NCBI GenBank assembly: GCA_020633825.1
Contig: JACKCV010000008.1
Location: 1-58,472, forward strand
Length of the DNA: 58,472 nt
Direction: 5' to 3'
From: Fibrobacteria bacterium
Lineage (GTDB): Bacteria; Fibrobacterota; Fibrobacteria; UBA5070
The notes under the pieces are model-generated. The model did not search any database. It saw nothing but the letters and a program-made list of their open reading frames with translations, and had not been told where the DNA came from. Both the position numbers and the translations under genes were made by a program. How positions within the stretch are numbered: the first letter of the stretch is position 1; each line of letters starts with the position of its first letter. Shown one piece after another: positions 17,950-26,999 of the stretch.

Positions 17950-19139
17950 TCGCGCGGACCAGGTGTCTTGCCATGGCGGGCCTTGCGGCCCAGGTTGCCC
18001 TGGCTCCCGCCTCCGCAGGTGCCGCGGAGGAAGGCTCCCTGAGACTCGGAGGGTATGTCGAATCGATCCAGGGCGCGGCGTTCGCCGATGACCTCGATTC
18101 GCTGTCCGCGGCCAACTTGTTCCAGAATCGCCTGCGGATGCACTGGTCTCCCTCCGCGGTGCCCGACCTTTCCGCCAACCTCGAAATGCGCAACCGGCTC
18201 TTGTACGGAGAGGCGTTGCGCAACCAACCCGGCCTGCGCACCTCCCTCGGGAAGGATCCCGGGTGGATCGACCTGAACCATCTGGTCCTCGATGAAGCGG
18301 GAGCGGTCCTGAGTTTGTCGGTGGATCGCGCTTGGGCGCAATGGGGCGGCCAGGACTGGAAACTCGTTCTGGGAAGACAGAGGGTGAATTGGGGAATGGC
18401 GCTGGCGTGGAACCCCAATGATTTCTTCAACGCCTACAACGTCCTGGACATGGACTACGAGGAACGTCCCGGATCGGATGCCGTGCGCCTGCAGGTCTAT
18501 TCCTTCGATCCCCTGCAGCTGGATCTGGTCGCGAAGGCCGACGGCTCGGCAAATGAGGTGGGGGCCTTGAGACTCGGATGGAATCTCCTGCGATACGACT
18601 TCCAGGCGATCGGGGGGTGGTACCACGACCGGGGGGTGGCGGGTGCGGGATGGGCGGGCAACCTTTGGCAAGCAGGGTTCAAGGGAGAGGCCAGTTGGAT
18701 CGCTCCCGCCCAGGGGCGAACCGACGGGGAGTTGGCCGCAACCACCACCTTCGACTACGCCTTGCGCGATGGCTCCTTCGTTTCCGGTTCCGCTTTGTTC
18801 AACGGCGAGCCGACCGGAGGTCTGGATCGACTCCTGGGTGCCTCCAACGGGGTCGAAGGGGCGTCCCCCATCGATCTGTTCCCTTCGAGATGGACGTTTC
18901 TCGTCCAAGGATCCTTTCCGGTTTCACCCATCCTCTCGTGCGGGGCGACCATCCTGTTCGCGCCCGACCTGGAGACGGTGATTCCCATGCCCGTTCTCGA
19001 CTGGAACTTCGCCGAAGACTGGGAGCTGGAACTTCGTGGCCAATCGGTGCTGACCTACGGAGATCCCGATGGCCGACCGGAGTCCGGGTGGCGCTCACTC
19101 GCCCATGCCGGGTCCATGAGGATCCGCCGGTCGTTCTGA
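17946..19139 (+). CDS. Outer-membrane beta-barrel protein, last gene of ABC operon
   Basis: This 397-residue protein starts within the ATPase stop (ATGA). A signal peptide ends near residue 27 (ASAGAAEEG). The rest alternates aromatic and polar residues in short strands (RLGGYVESIQGAAF, NLEMRNRLLYGEA, WKLVLGRQRVNWGMALAWNP) and ends with MRIRRSF, whose terminal Phe is typical of outer-membrane barrels. I do not recognise a named family. Equivalent barrels occur beside LolA-like/ABC gene sets in other bacteria. It could be the outer-membrane acceptor or exit for the substrate moved by the operon. Confidence 0.75.
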   Translation: MIARTRCLAMAGLAAQVALAPASAGAAEEGSLRLGGYVESIQGAAFADDLDSLSAANLFQNRLRMHWSPSAVPDLSANLEMRNRLLYGEALRNQPGLRTSLGKDPGWIDLNHLVLDEAGAVLSLSVDRAWAQWGGQDWKLVLGRQRVNWGMALAWNPNDFFNAYNVLDMDYEERPGSDAVRLQVYSFDPLQLDLVAKADGSANEVGALRLGWNLLRYDFQAIGGWYHDRGVAGAGWAGNLWQAGFKGEASWIAPAQGRTDGELAATTTFDYALRDGSFVSGSALFNGEPTGGLDRLLGASNGVEGASPIDLFPSRWTFLVQGSFPVSPILSCGATILFAPDLETVIPMPVLDWNFAEDWELELRGQSVLTYGDPDGRPESGWRSLAHAGSMRIRRSF

Positions 19140-19670
19140 CGGGGGAGGGAAGGGCCGCAAGGGAAGATGCGATGGAAATCCGGAAATTCCCCTTCTCCGC
19201 CTCCGTTGAAGAGCAATATCTGAAGCCCTGGTTCAGCATCTTGAATGCTTGAGGTTCGGTAGATGCAAGGTCAATTCGGATCGATGCATCCCAGCAAGAG
19301 CGTCGAGAAGATCTTCATTTTCCGGTATTCCCCCCCGCAACGGGTATGCCATGCGAAAGGTCGGATGTTCCCATTCCTGGTATGGGGGAGTGATCGGGTG
19401 ATATCTCGTGCGTTGCCTGTTTTGGGGCCTTTGCAGGACTCCACGGCGGTACAGTGGGATGCGGGCGTTGCTGAAAGTCCGCATTCTTGCTGGGATGCGG
19501 TGGGTATGGCGACATTCGATGGCGTATCGAGGCCCGGATCGATTCCCCATTGCAGGCAACGATTCCCATCTCGATCGTCCAGCCAGGTTGCGTACGGGAA
19601 CCGAAACTTTGCGGGACATCGACCGTCTTCTCGAGTGGCCGAGGACGATCCCTCATACCGGAGTGAAACC
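19140..19670. other. Intergenic region upstream of PL1 pectate lyase
   Basis: I see no convincing gene here. The plus-strand frame that runs into the lyase is open through most of this stretch but lacks a ribosome site and signal peptide upstream of 19671. It likely holds the lyase promoter. No riboswitch or strong hairpin was recognised. Confidence 0.45.
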
Positions 19671-20966
19671 ATGAAATGCATCGTGTCGAGGCTGGGAGTT
19701 CTGTTGATGGCTGGGGCCATGGCGACCACCAGCGCCCAGGATCAGTGCAAGCCCATAGGGTGGGCGACGCGTTCGGGGCGTACGGGGGGGGCGGTCGCTG
19801 TGACGGGAGGTGGAAACGCGACACCGATCACCGTGAAGAACTTCGCGGATCTTCTGAAATACGCCACGGATGGAAGTCCTCGCGTGATCTACATCGACGG
19901 GACTCTCGGTGGAGGGTGGAGCGGAAGGAGCGGAGATCGACTGGAAATCAAATCGAACAAGACCATCATCGGTTTGAGGCCCGGAACGATCCTCAATGCA
20001 CCGATCCATATCAAGGATGCCGGAAATGTGATCGTCCGCAACCTCGTCATCAACGGGCCAGGATCCAATACCGATCAGGCATGGGACAACATCAACATCG
20101 AAGGGGCCTCGAAGAATATCTGGATCGACCATTGCGAATTCTGGGACGGCCAGGATGGAAACTCGGATGCGGTGAAGGGGGCGGACAACATCACGTATAC
20201 CTGGTCCATCTTCGGGTACAAGAAGGGTGGTCCTCACAATCTGTCGAATCTCATCGCCAGCTCCGACGATGAGCCGGTCAGCGTCAACAAGCTGAACATC
20301 ACTTTCATGGGGTGTTGGTTCCGAGGCATCAACCAGCGAGGCCCTCGTTGCCGCTACGGCAACATCCATGTGGCGAACAACCTCTACACCACGGATGGAC
20401 TGGCCTCGCAGTACGCTGTTTCCGCCGGGAAGGACTGCCAGGTGATCACGGAAAACAACGTGTTCGTCGGAACCTCGACTCCGATCTACACCGGGCACAA
20501 GGCGGGCTCTTCCGCGCACTACGTCACAGGCAACATATTCGAGGGGACAAAAGGAAACCAGACCGGATACGGATCGGCGTTCCCGATTCCCTACGACAAA
20601 TCGTTTGTGATTCCTGCGAGTTCGGTCAAGGCCGCAGTGCAGAAACTCGCCGGAGCGAACCTCGCCAACCCGACGTCGTGTGGAGGGGGAGCCACCGGTG
20701 TGGCCCAGGAACGGAATCACCAGTCATCATCGCGGCTCTCATTGCGAGGCGATATCCTGGTCGCCGAAGGGTTCGAGACAGGAAATATCGAGTTCCGGAT
20801 CACCAACCTCGCAGGAAGGGTTCTTGAACGCCGCATCCTGCCCGCGGTCGAGGGGGCATCAGTCGAATTCGACATTTCTTCCCATTCAGGTGCGGGGGTG
20901 TTGCTTGCCTCGGTGCAGGTTCCCGGGGAAACCTCCGGGGCGAGCCGCATCAAGATCATTCGATAG
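19671..20966 (+). CDS. Pectate lyase, polysaccharide lyase family 1
   Basis: This 431-residue secreted enzyme cleaves polygalacturonate by beta-elimination. The ATG at 19671 follows CCGGAG by 7 nt and opens a signal peptide (to about residue 22). PL1 marks: TLGGGWSGRSGDRLEIKSNK TIIG near residues 75-100, the IWIDHCEFWDGQDGNSD block carrying Ca-binding Asp residues (about 145-160), and R-x-P-x-x-R at residues 223-228 (QRGPRCRYGNIHVANN) containing the catalytic Arg. The last ~80 residues form a separate beta domain (IEFRITNLAGRVLERRI ... SRIKIIR) that looks like a type IX secretion sorting tail. It is followed by a PL9 gene, consistent with a pectin-degradation cluster. Confidence 0.93.
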   Translation: MKCIVSRLGVLLMAGAMATTSAQDQCKPIGWATRSGRTGGAVAVTGGGNATPITVKNFADLLKYATDGSPRVIYIDGTLGGGWSGRSGDRLEIKSNKTIIGLRPGTILNAPIHIKDAGNVIVRNLVINGPGSNTDQAWDNINIEGASKNIWIDHCEFWDGQDGNSDAVKGADNITYTWSIFGYKKGGPHNLSNLIASSDDEPVSVNKLNITFMGCWFRGINQRGPRCRYGNIHVANNLYTTDGLASQYAVSAGKDCQVITENNVFVGTSTPIYTGHKAGSSAHYVTGNIFEGTKGNQTGYGSAFPIPYDKSFVIPASSVKAAVQKLAGANLANPTSCGGGATGVAQERNHQSSSRLSLRGDILVAEGFETGNIEFRITNLAGRVLERRILPAVEGASVEFDISSHSGAGVLLASVQVPGETSGASRIKIIR

Positions 20967-21363
20967 GACCCTGCACCGCAGCCATCTATTGTCTTATTCC
21001 GCAGAGGCTACCGGTTCCAGTCGTCGAGTCGGATCACGATTTGGAATCGCTTCCCAGGGCAACGCCACGGGCCGACACGTGGCGGTCCGGGACATCGCGA
21101 ACCGCACCACCTTCCCGGATTTGCGTGACCAACGGCGGGAGGACATCGCGATTCCGGGGGTCGAGCACAGTATCCACATCGGCGCTGTCTCATCGCCTGG
21201 AGATGCCGCTCAAACGGTGCGGGTACTGCCGTTGGAGTAGGGTGGAGGGGCGCTTCTTCGATGCAGATGGCCGCGGAACTTAAGAGAACTGTTGTACCTC
21301 CTTTCAACATGAGATGATGGTTTTCCACACACCATGGGGGTTCTTCCTGCGAAATTTCCTTCC
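20967..21363. other. Intergenic region between PL1 and PL9 lyases
   Basis: No gene was supported here. A frame overlapping the lyase end continues to 21240 but has no independent start signal and no recognisable product. The last ~80 bases are AT-richer and probably contain the PL9 promoter. Confidence 0.4.
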
Positions 21364-22716
21364 ATGAAACCCTCCTTGATCCTTCCGCTCCTGGTTGTTT
21401 CCTCTTTCTTGCATGCCCGATTTGTCCATGTCGCGCCGGGTGCACCGGCCAGCGGGTCAGGCACGAAAAGCTCACCATTGGATGTCGTGAAGGCGCTGGA
21501 GGCGGCGAAGCCCGGAGATACCATCGACCTGGCGGAAGGGGTCTACAGGATTCCCTATTCTACGGGTAGGGCGAATACGATTCGGTGTACAACCCCAGCG
21601 ACCGCGGAATCTCCCATTGTTGTTCAGGCCCCCCTCGCCAAGAGGGCTGTCCTCGACTTCCAGTTCGCAAAGGACGATTGGGTGCAGGATGGTTTTGGCA
21701 TTTCAGTCTCTGGCGACTGGTGGACATTCCGGCGCATTGATGTCACACGGGCTGGATACCAAGGTGCGTATGTGACCGGTGCTCACAATACCTTCGATCA
21801 TTGCTCTTTCTTCGAGAATCGCAACACGGGCCTGGAGATCAACAAGGGGGGGGCGTACACGACGGTTCGAAACTGCGATGCGTACCGCAACTTCGATCCC
21901 AAGAAGGGTGGGAGCATGGCTGACGGGTTTGGACCGAAGCAGACACAAGGACCCGGCAACAAATTCATCGGATGCAGGGCGTGGGAAAACTCCGACGACG
22001 GATTCGATCTCTTCGACAGTCCGCAGATGGTCACTCTTGACAGTTGCTGGGCATTTCGCAACGGCATCGACGTCATGGGGTGGGGGTCGATCGGCAACCA
22101 GAACGGCTTCAAGGTGGGAGGGAATGGTGCAGCAGGAAACCACGTCCTCCGACATTGCGTCGCGTTCGGAAATCCCGTGAAGGGGTTCGATCAGAACAAC
22201 AACACCGGGGCGGTGACCATGATCCACTGCACGGCATACATGAACGGAGCCTACAACTTCGCCTTTGGGCAGTCGCCCACCAGCGGTCGGAATATTTTGA
22301 GGAACTGCGTTTCGCACCAGGGAAAGGTGGATGTCGGCACGTCGACCCAGGAGAAGAATTCCTGGAACCTTTCCTTGGTCCTTGGCAGCGTAGACTTCGC
22401 TTCCCTCGATACCTCGATCGCCCACGCCGAGCGCTCCGTGGATGGATCGCTTCCCAGCAACAGCCTCCTTCGTCCCTCCGCGGGATCTGAACTCTTGGAT
22501 CGCGGAGCCAAGCTTGAGTGGTCCTATCTCGGGAGTGCACCGGATCTCGGCGCCTTCGAGTTCATGAATACCACCGAGGTCATGCGCTGGGAGGGCATCC
22601 CGGGTTCCGTCCCTCGATCGATGCTTTCATTTGGCGAGGCGAATGTTCGACTCCGTGATCCAATCGGACGATTTGTCGCCGGGGGCGCGGGGGTGAGATA
22701 CCAGGCCGGGCACTGA
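21364..22716 (+). CDS. Pectate lyase, polysaccharide lyase family 9
   Basis: This 450-residue secreted beta-helix enzyme starts with a signal peptide (MKPSLILPLLVVSSFLHA). PL9 hallmarks are present: ADGFGPKQTQGPGNKFIG, then CRAWENSDDGFDLFDS with Ca-binding Asp187, Asp211, Asp212 and Asp215, and QNGFKVGGNG whose Lys250 corresponds to the catalytic base of PL9 enzymes. The ATG at 21364 is preferred because it yields a compact signal peptide; an ATG 30 nt upstream is also in frame, and neither has a good ribosome site. The short C-terminal tail (ANVRLRDPIGRF) may be a reduced sorting domain. It acts with the PL1 enzyme on pectate. Confidence 0.9.
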   Translation: MKPSLILPLLVVSSFLHARFVHVAPGAPASGSGTKSSPLDVVKALEAAKPGDTIDLAEGVYRIPYSTGRANTIRCTTPATAESPIVVQAPLAKRAVLDFQFAKDDWVQDGFGISVSGDWWTFRRIDVTRAGYQGAYVTGAHNTFDHCSFFENRNTGLEINKGGAYTTVRNCDAYRNFDPKKGGSMADGFGPKQTQGPGNKFIGCRAWENSDDGFDLFDSPQMVTLDSCWAFRNGIDVMGWGSIGNQNGFKVGGNGAAGNHVLRHCVAFGNPVKGFDQNNNTGAVTMIHCTAYMNGAYNFAFGQSPTSGRNILRNCVSHQGKVDVGTSTQEKNSWNLSLVLGSVDFASLDTSIAHAERSVDGSLPSNSLLRPSAGSELLDRGAKLEWSYLGSAPDLGAFEFMNTTEVMRWEGIPGSVPRSMLSFGEANVRLRDPIGRFVAGGAGVRYQAGH

Positions 22717-22756
22717 GTTCCTTCGTCGATTGCGATCGCACTTCCACCCCTCCATT

Positions 22757-22776
22757 GTTGCCTGAAATCAGGCAAC
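22757..22776. terminator. Strong inverted repeat downstream of PL9 gene
   Basis: GTTGCCTGA and TCAGGCAAC form a perfect 9-bp inverted repeat around AA, 40 nt after the PL9 stop and about 210 nt before the VWA gene. It may terminate the PL9 transcript, but there is no T-run, and a protein-binding site for the downstream gene is equally possible. Confidence 0.5.
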
Positions 22777-22988
22777 CTCCAACGGAATCGATAAGGATTC
22801 TCGCACCCAATTCCCCCTGCTCGAGGAGGAATGCCCGACTCGTGCTTTCGGGAAGCGGGGATCGTGTTTGGATCAGAGGATTCTTTGGTTGGTATTCAGG
22901 CAACGGATTCGGTTTCAAGCACCAGCCGTCCTGCAGATCCTCGCGTAAGCTCAACTACCATCGCGACGAGCGACCACAGGAGTACACA

Positions 22989-25900
22989 ATGTCCTTTGTT
23001 CCGAATACCTACAAGGCCGCGACCATTCTTGGGTTCCTTTGCCTGGGTCTGGCGATCTCACGGGGCGAAGCCGCTGAGCAGCGTTGCGATCTGGTGTCAC
23101 AGTCTCGCGAGACGGCTTGTCTGGACCTGACAAGTTTGGAAACGTCGACGATCCAGGTTCCCGCGAACACGACGCGGATTCCATCCGACGGGCTTGTGCT
23201 CTGTGGGACACCACCAAAGCTGGCGGGCCCTGTGGATATCGTCTACGTGGTCGACCAGACGATCAGCATGAAGCCGACAGAGATCACCATCGAGGGGAAG
23301 GATACGGTCGGTTGGTACGAGTGCAATCGCTTCGATTCGCTCCCCGAAATCACCACGATCGGTTCGATCGATTCCTTTCACGGTCTCCGTGTCAACGTCA
23401 TAGATCCGAAATTCTCCAATTCCGAAGTCGGATCCGTTTGCGCGATGGCCGGTGATCCCTATTCCGTTCGAGGAATCGCCGTCCAAGAGGCGATCAAGGC
23501 TCAGGCGAATGAAGCGCCGGCATCGTACGCGGCGACGATCAATTTCGCCGGAAAGATCGTGTCCACACAGAACTCGATGACCGAACTGGCTGACACATCG
23601 GCGTTCTCCAAACTGATGAATTCGGTCCAGCTGACCTACGCGAGTGGGACCCACTACGAGGAACCGCTGGCCTGGGCGCGGATCCTACTGGAAGGTGGGC
23701 ACACCGAGGGCAGCGTCGTCCCGAGTACGATGCCTGCTTCGAGGAACGCTCAGAAGGCGATCATCCTGATCTCCGACGGCAAGCCCAACAAGAGTTGGAT
23801 CAAGGGGTTGGAGGATACTGCCACTGCTGTCTTGGATGGCATCGTGTGGAAAACCGACGACCCCACTACTCCGCCCGTCTACGGCATCTACCTGGGAATC
23901 GACACCAGCGCCGGAACCTTGCTGGACTCCGTGTCCAGGCTGACGAATGGGCGGTTCTACATGATTTCCCCGAATAAACCAGACAGCCTCGCCGCTGTTG
24001 TTCAAAACATCCTCGGCCAATTGATCGCCGCAACGAAGCCTGAAGGTGCAAGGGTGAGGAACATCACGAATGGGCAGTATTCGGAAGCTCGTTCGTCGAT
24101 TGTGAACGGGATCTCGTACAAGATGGTGCTGGACTCTCTGATTGGATTGGAATCGGGGATGAACAATCTCTCGATTTCCACGTCACAGGGCGGTTCACCC
24201 GTCCGGATGAATCTCAATATCCTGGTATCCGACGCTCCGACGAACTCTGTATCGCCCTTGGATTCTATCCTCACGACCCGTTGCTACAGCCCATCGACCT
24301 TGACTGTCAAGCCCGATGTTTCCGGCCTGCCTTGGGCCGACTCAGTGGACCGCAATCTCCTCGTATCGCTTCTCAACGTCCCGGACCAGTACGAGAGTCT
24401 TCCGATACGCGCGAGCACTTTTCTTTCTGGGGATGACGAATCCTTCGCTCTGCGAGTGCCGACGGGTACATCCGGGTATTCCCAGAACACCTTCATGGAG
24501 CCCCTCCCCTGGCGATGGTTGGTGGCAACCGGAGGGGAGGCGGGTGACGACACCCTGCGTTCCGGTCCGGGTTGGGACACGGCAATATTCAAATTCACGA
24601 TGCCGCGGGATTCCCGCGATACGGCGGTTGCCAGGATTGCCCTACGCCATTCCCTACCTCCGCCGCAGGGGCCGGATTCCGTGGTCTATTTCGATGCGGA
24701 TGGAGACGGAGCCCTGGACAGGGTGAAGGTCCATATGAAAAACCCCGCTCCGGAAGGCTCGGAAATCAAATTGCCCTGGCCGGCCCAGGGAACTTTCCTG
24801 GATGTATCCCGGGCCAAGACGACGTGGTCCAGCGATTCCTTGGTGGTTACCTACGACTTCGGTCCGCAGTCCCCGGATACGACAACCCCGATCACCCATC
24901 TGGTATCCGTGTGGAGGGCGAGCCCCGTCCTTCCCTGGTCGGATGTCTCGGTCGTCGAGCATATTGCGCCCGTACCCATGGAAGCCGTGCTTCGGCGAGG
25001 AGAAAGCGTCGATACCCTTCGTGTCTCCTCGTCGGAAGGAATCAATCCGCTCTTGATGGAGACCAATACCTTGGTCGCAAGGGTCAAAGCAGGTGGGGCG
25101 CAGGAACTGGCCCCGATCTCCGCGTTCCTCGATTCTGTCGAGGGGACCCTGGTTCTGCTCTTCCCGGCTCCGACCAGCCGATACCAGGTCGTTCCAGGCG
25201 ATTCAGTACGTTTCTTGTCATCGGTCCTCGATGTCCTGGGGAATGCGCCCGGAAAGACCGCGAAGAAGGTCGTGGTGAAGGGTACGGATCCCATCCCGCG
25301 CGACGCGGTTCTGGAGGATCAAGACGGGGATGGCCGGGGCGACAGGATTGTGGTCCGGTTGCGGTTTCCCCTCACCGTCACCGACAGCATGGGATTCCTC
25401 TGGCCGAATCGCGATGGTGTCCTCGAGGAACGGAGACTACCCGTTTCTGCCGCATCGACCGATTCCAACGGATTGCGCTTGACATTTCCGGTAGCGCCCT
25501 ACTCATTCGGTGCCACCTCCTGTCCTGCCGTCGGCTGCGCGAATCTAGGCTGGATGTCCAGCGACCGCTTCGACGCATCCACCCGGGAATTCTTCGAACT
25601 TCGGGACGGCGTCGATCCGGTACCCTTGCGCGCGGAATACCGCTTCGCCCAGGAGTCCAATCAACGGGATTCCTTGGTCGTGACATTTTCCGAGCCCATG
25701 CGTGCAGGAAACGCCGATCGATGGGTATCCACCGGAAAACCATCAGACGGTCCCCTGGGCGCAGCGGTCATCAATCGTGTCCAACCGATCTGGATAGAAA
25801 CGAACCAATCCGCTCTGCTGGTGGACAGCACCGACAAGATCGAGGTTTCGGATTCGCTGCGGATCGCCTACGCCGGAGCACTCTCCGATGGGTCGGGAAA

Positions 25901-26423
25901 CACCCCAGATTCCATCGCGTTCTGGACTCCCATACTCTGGGGCCAGCCTCCTCCGGAGATTCGTGTGGGCGTACCTCACGCGGTGGTGAAGAATCGCGAG
26001 GAATTGGTTCCGCCTGCGGGAGAGGCCGCCATCACGGTGATGCTGCGCAATCCCAAAGAGAATCGCTGGACGAATCCGGAAGGATCGATGCCGGAGGGGA
26101 TCGAAACACGGTTCGGTGGACCATTGGTCCGCTTGAACCGGATTCCCAAGTCCTTGTGGCTCTACGTCTATGACAATCTCGGTGTCGTGGTCCTGAACAA
26201 GGAGATCACGGGACTCGGGGATGCGGAGGCCCGGGGGTTGCTCAAACGCACGCGTCGAGGCGAATACGAGATCTGGCTGGCATGGAACACCCTCGATGAA
26301 AAGGGAAATCCCGTTGGATCCGGCGTTTACACCTTCAGGGTCTTCGGCATGATGGAGGAGGATGGAAAGACGATCGTGGTCAACAAGCTCATCACCGAGG
26401 GCATCTACCGCCATCGGCGTTGA
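22989..26423 (+). CDS. Large secreted VWA-domain protein with FlgD-like C-terminal domain
   Basis: This 1,144-residue exported protein has CAGGAG 6 nt before the ATG and a signal peptide ending about residue 29 (ISRGEAAEQ). A von Willebrand A domain spans about residues 80-345. Its MIDAS motif reads VYVVDQTISMK (Asp89, DxTxS instead of DxSxS), and KAIILISDGKPNKSW supplies the second metal-site strand. The middle (about 500-1,000) holds repeated beta-domains with calcium-type loops DADGDGALDRV and DQDGDGRGDRIVV. The C-terminus (WNTLDEKGNPVGSGVYTFRV) is FlgD-Ig-like. It has no enzyme motif, so an adhesin or surface scaffold is likely. It stands alone after the lyase genes, and a hairpin follows. 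Confidence 0.82.
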   Translation: MSFVPNTYKAATILGFLCLGLAISRGEAAEQRCDLVSQSRETACLDLTSLETSTIQVPANTTRIPSDGLVLCGTPPKLAGPVDIVYVVDQTISMKPTEITIEGKDTVGWYECNRFDSLPEITTIGSIDSFHGLRVNVIDPKFSNSEVGSVCAMAGDPYSVRGIAVQEAIKAQANEAPASYAATINFAGKIVSTQNSMTELADTSAFSKLMNSVQLTYASGTHYEEPLAWARILLEGGHTEGSVVPSTMPASRNAQKAIILISDGKPNKSWIKGLEDTATAVLDGIVWKTDDPTTPPVYGIYLGIDTSAGTLLDSVSRLTNGRFYMISPNKPDSLAAVVQNILGQLIAATKPEGARVRNITNGQYSEARSSIVNGISYKMVLDSLIGLESGMNNLSISTSQGGSPVRMNLNILVSDAPTNSVSPLDSILTTRCYSPSTLTVKPDVSGLPWADSVDRNLLVSLLNVPDQYESLPIRASTFLSGDDESFALRVPTGTSGYSQNTFMEPLPWRWLVATGGEAGDDTLRSGPGWDTAIFKFTMPRDSRDTAVARIALRHSLPPPQGPDSVVYFDADGDGALDRVKVHMKNPAPEGSEIKLPWPAQGTFLDVSRAKTTWSSDSLVVTYDFGPQSPDTTTPITHLVSVWRASPVLPWSDVSVVEHIAPVPMEAVLRRGESVDTLRVSSSEGINPLLMETNTLVARVKAGGAQELAPISAFLDSVEGTLVLLFPAPTSRYQVVPGDSVRFLSSVLDVLGNAPGKTAKKVVVKGTDPIPRDAVLEDQDGDGRGDRIVVRLRFPLTVTDSMGFLWPNRDGVLEERRLPVSAASTDSNGLRLTFPVAPYSFGATSCPAVGCANLGWMSSDRFDASTREFFELRDGVDPVPLRAEYRFAQESNQRDSLVVTFSEPMRAGNADRWVSTGKPSDGPLGAAVINRVQPIWIETNQSALLVDSTDKIEVSDSLRIAYAGALSDGSGNTPDSIAFWTPILWGQPPPEIRVGVPHAVVKNREELVPPAGEAAITVMLRNPKENRWTNPEGSMPEGIETRFGGPLVRLNRIPKSLWLYVYDNLGVVVLNKEITGLGDAEARGLLKRTRRGEYEIWLAWNTLDEKGNPVGSGVYTFRVFGMMEEDGKTIVVNKLITEGIYRHRR

Positions 26424-26433
26424 TCTGGTCCGT

Positions 26434-26474
26434 CCGGAATGGCTTTCTGAAGCTTTTAGAAGCAAGGATTCCGG
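26434..26474. terminator. Stem-loop after VWA gene
   Basis: CCGGAAT (26434-26440) pairs with ATTCCGG (26468-26474), and an inner GCTT/AAGC stem continues the helix. It begins 10 nt after the VWA stop. There is no T-run, so the type is uncertain, but position and symmetry suggest a transcript end. Confidence 0.45.
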
Positions 26475-26999
26475 CAAGGTCGCACAAATGCGGCATGCTG
26501 AGCATGTTCGGGTACGGATGCGGTGCGACGCGTTTCCCGAAAATTCTGCATAGGTTTGAAATGATTCGGGATGATTCGTTCGAGGCACGAGAAGGGCCAG
26601 TCGGTCGCACGTCCCGAGAGTATCGTGACTGAACCTGTCGAGGGTGGCAACACCTTCGGATCCCCGGTCGAATCGTTCGGATGCCAAGGAGCCGCGTGTC
26701 AGGTGCGCTCGTCGTTTCTGGCTGGTCACGGCTCCTGGGGCCAGCGAGGGCCGATCGTCCTTCGCTACACGATGGTCAGGGGAAGGTATCCGGTACGAGG
26801 GCGGCGTGCTACCCGCTTCCGGGAGGGGGTAGCTGTCCATCGAAGTGCATTCCGGATTCGGGGATGCTTCGAAACCCGGGATCCTGATCCCATCCTGCCG
26901 AGGATGTGGTGGAGTTCTCCACCTTGTCGGACTCGACCATGGTCAGTAAACCGTCCCCATGGTGGAGATTGCCTGGCAAACGTCCAGGTTTCCTCCGAC
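26475..26999. other. Intergenic region between convergent genes
   Basis: No gene was supported between the convergent VWA and metallopeptidase genes. A frame open on the plus strand through the metallopeptidase gene is an antisense shadow of it. A weak CCTGG/CCAGG hairpin lies at about 26972-26988. Confidence 0.4.

Noticed and set aside
20680..21240. Possible gene remnant after the PL1 lyase
   Set aside because: The frame overlaps the lyase end, has no start signal and no recognisable product.
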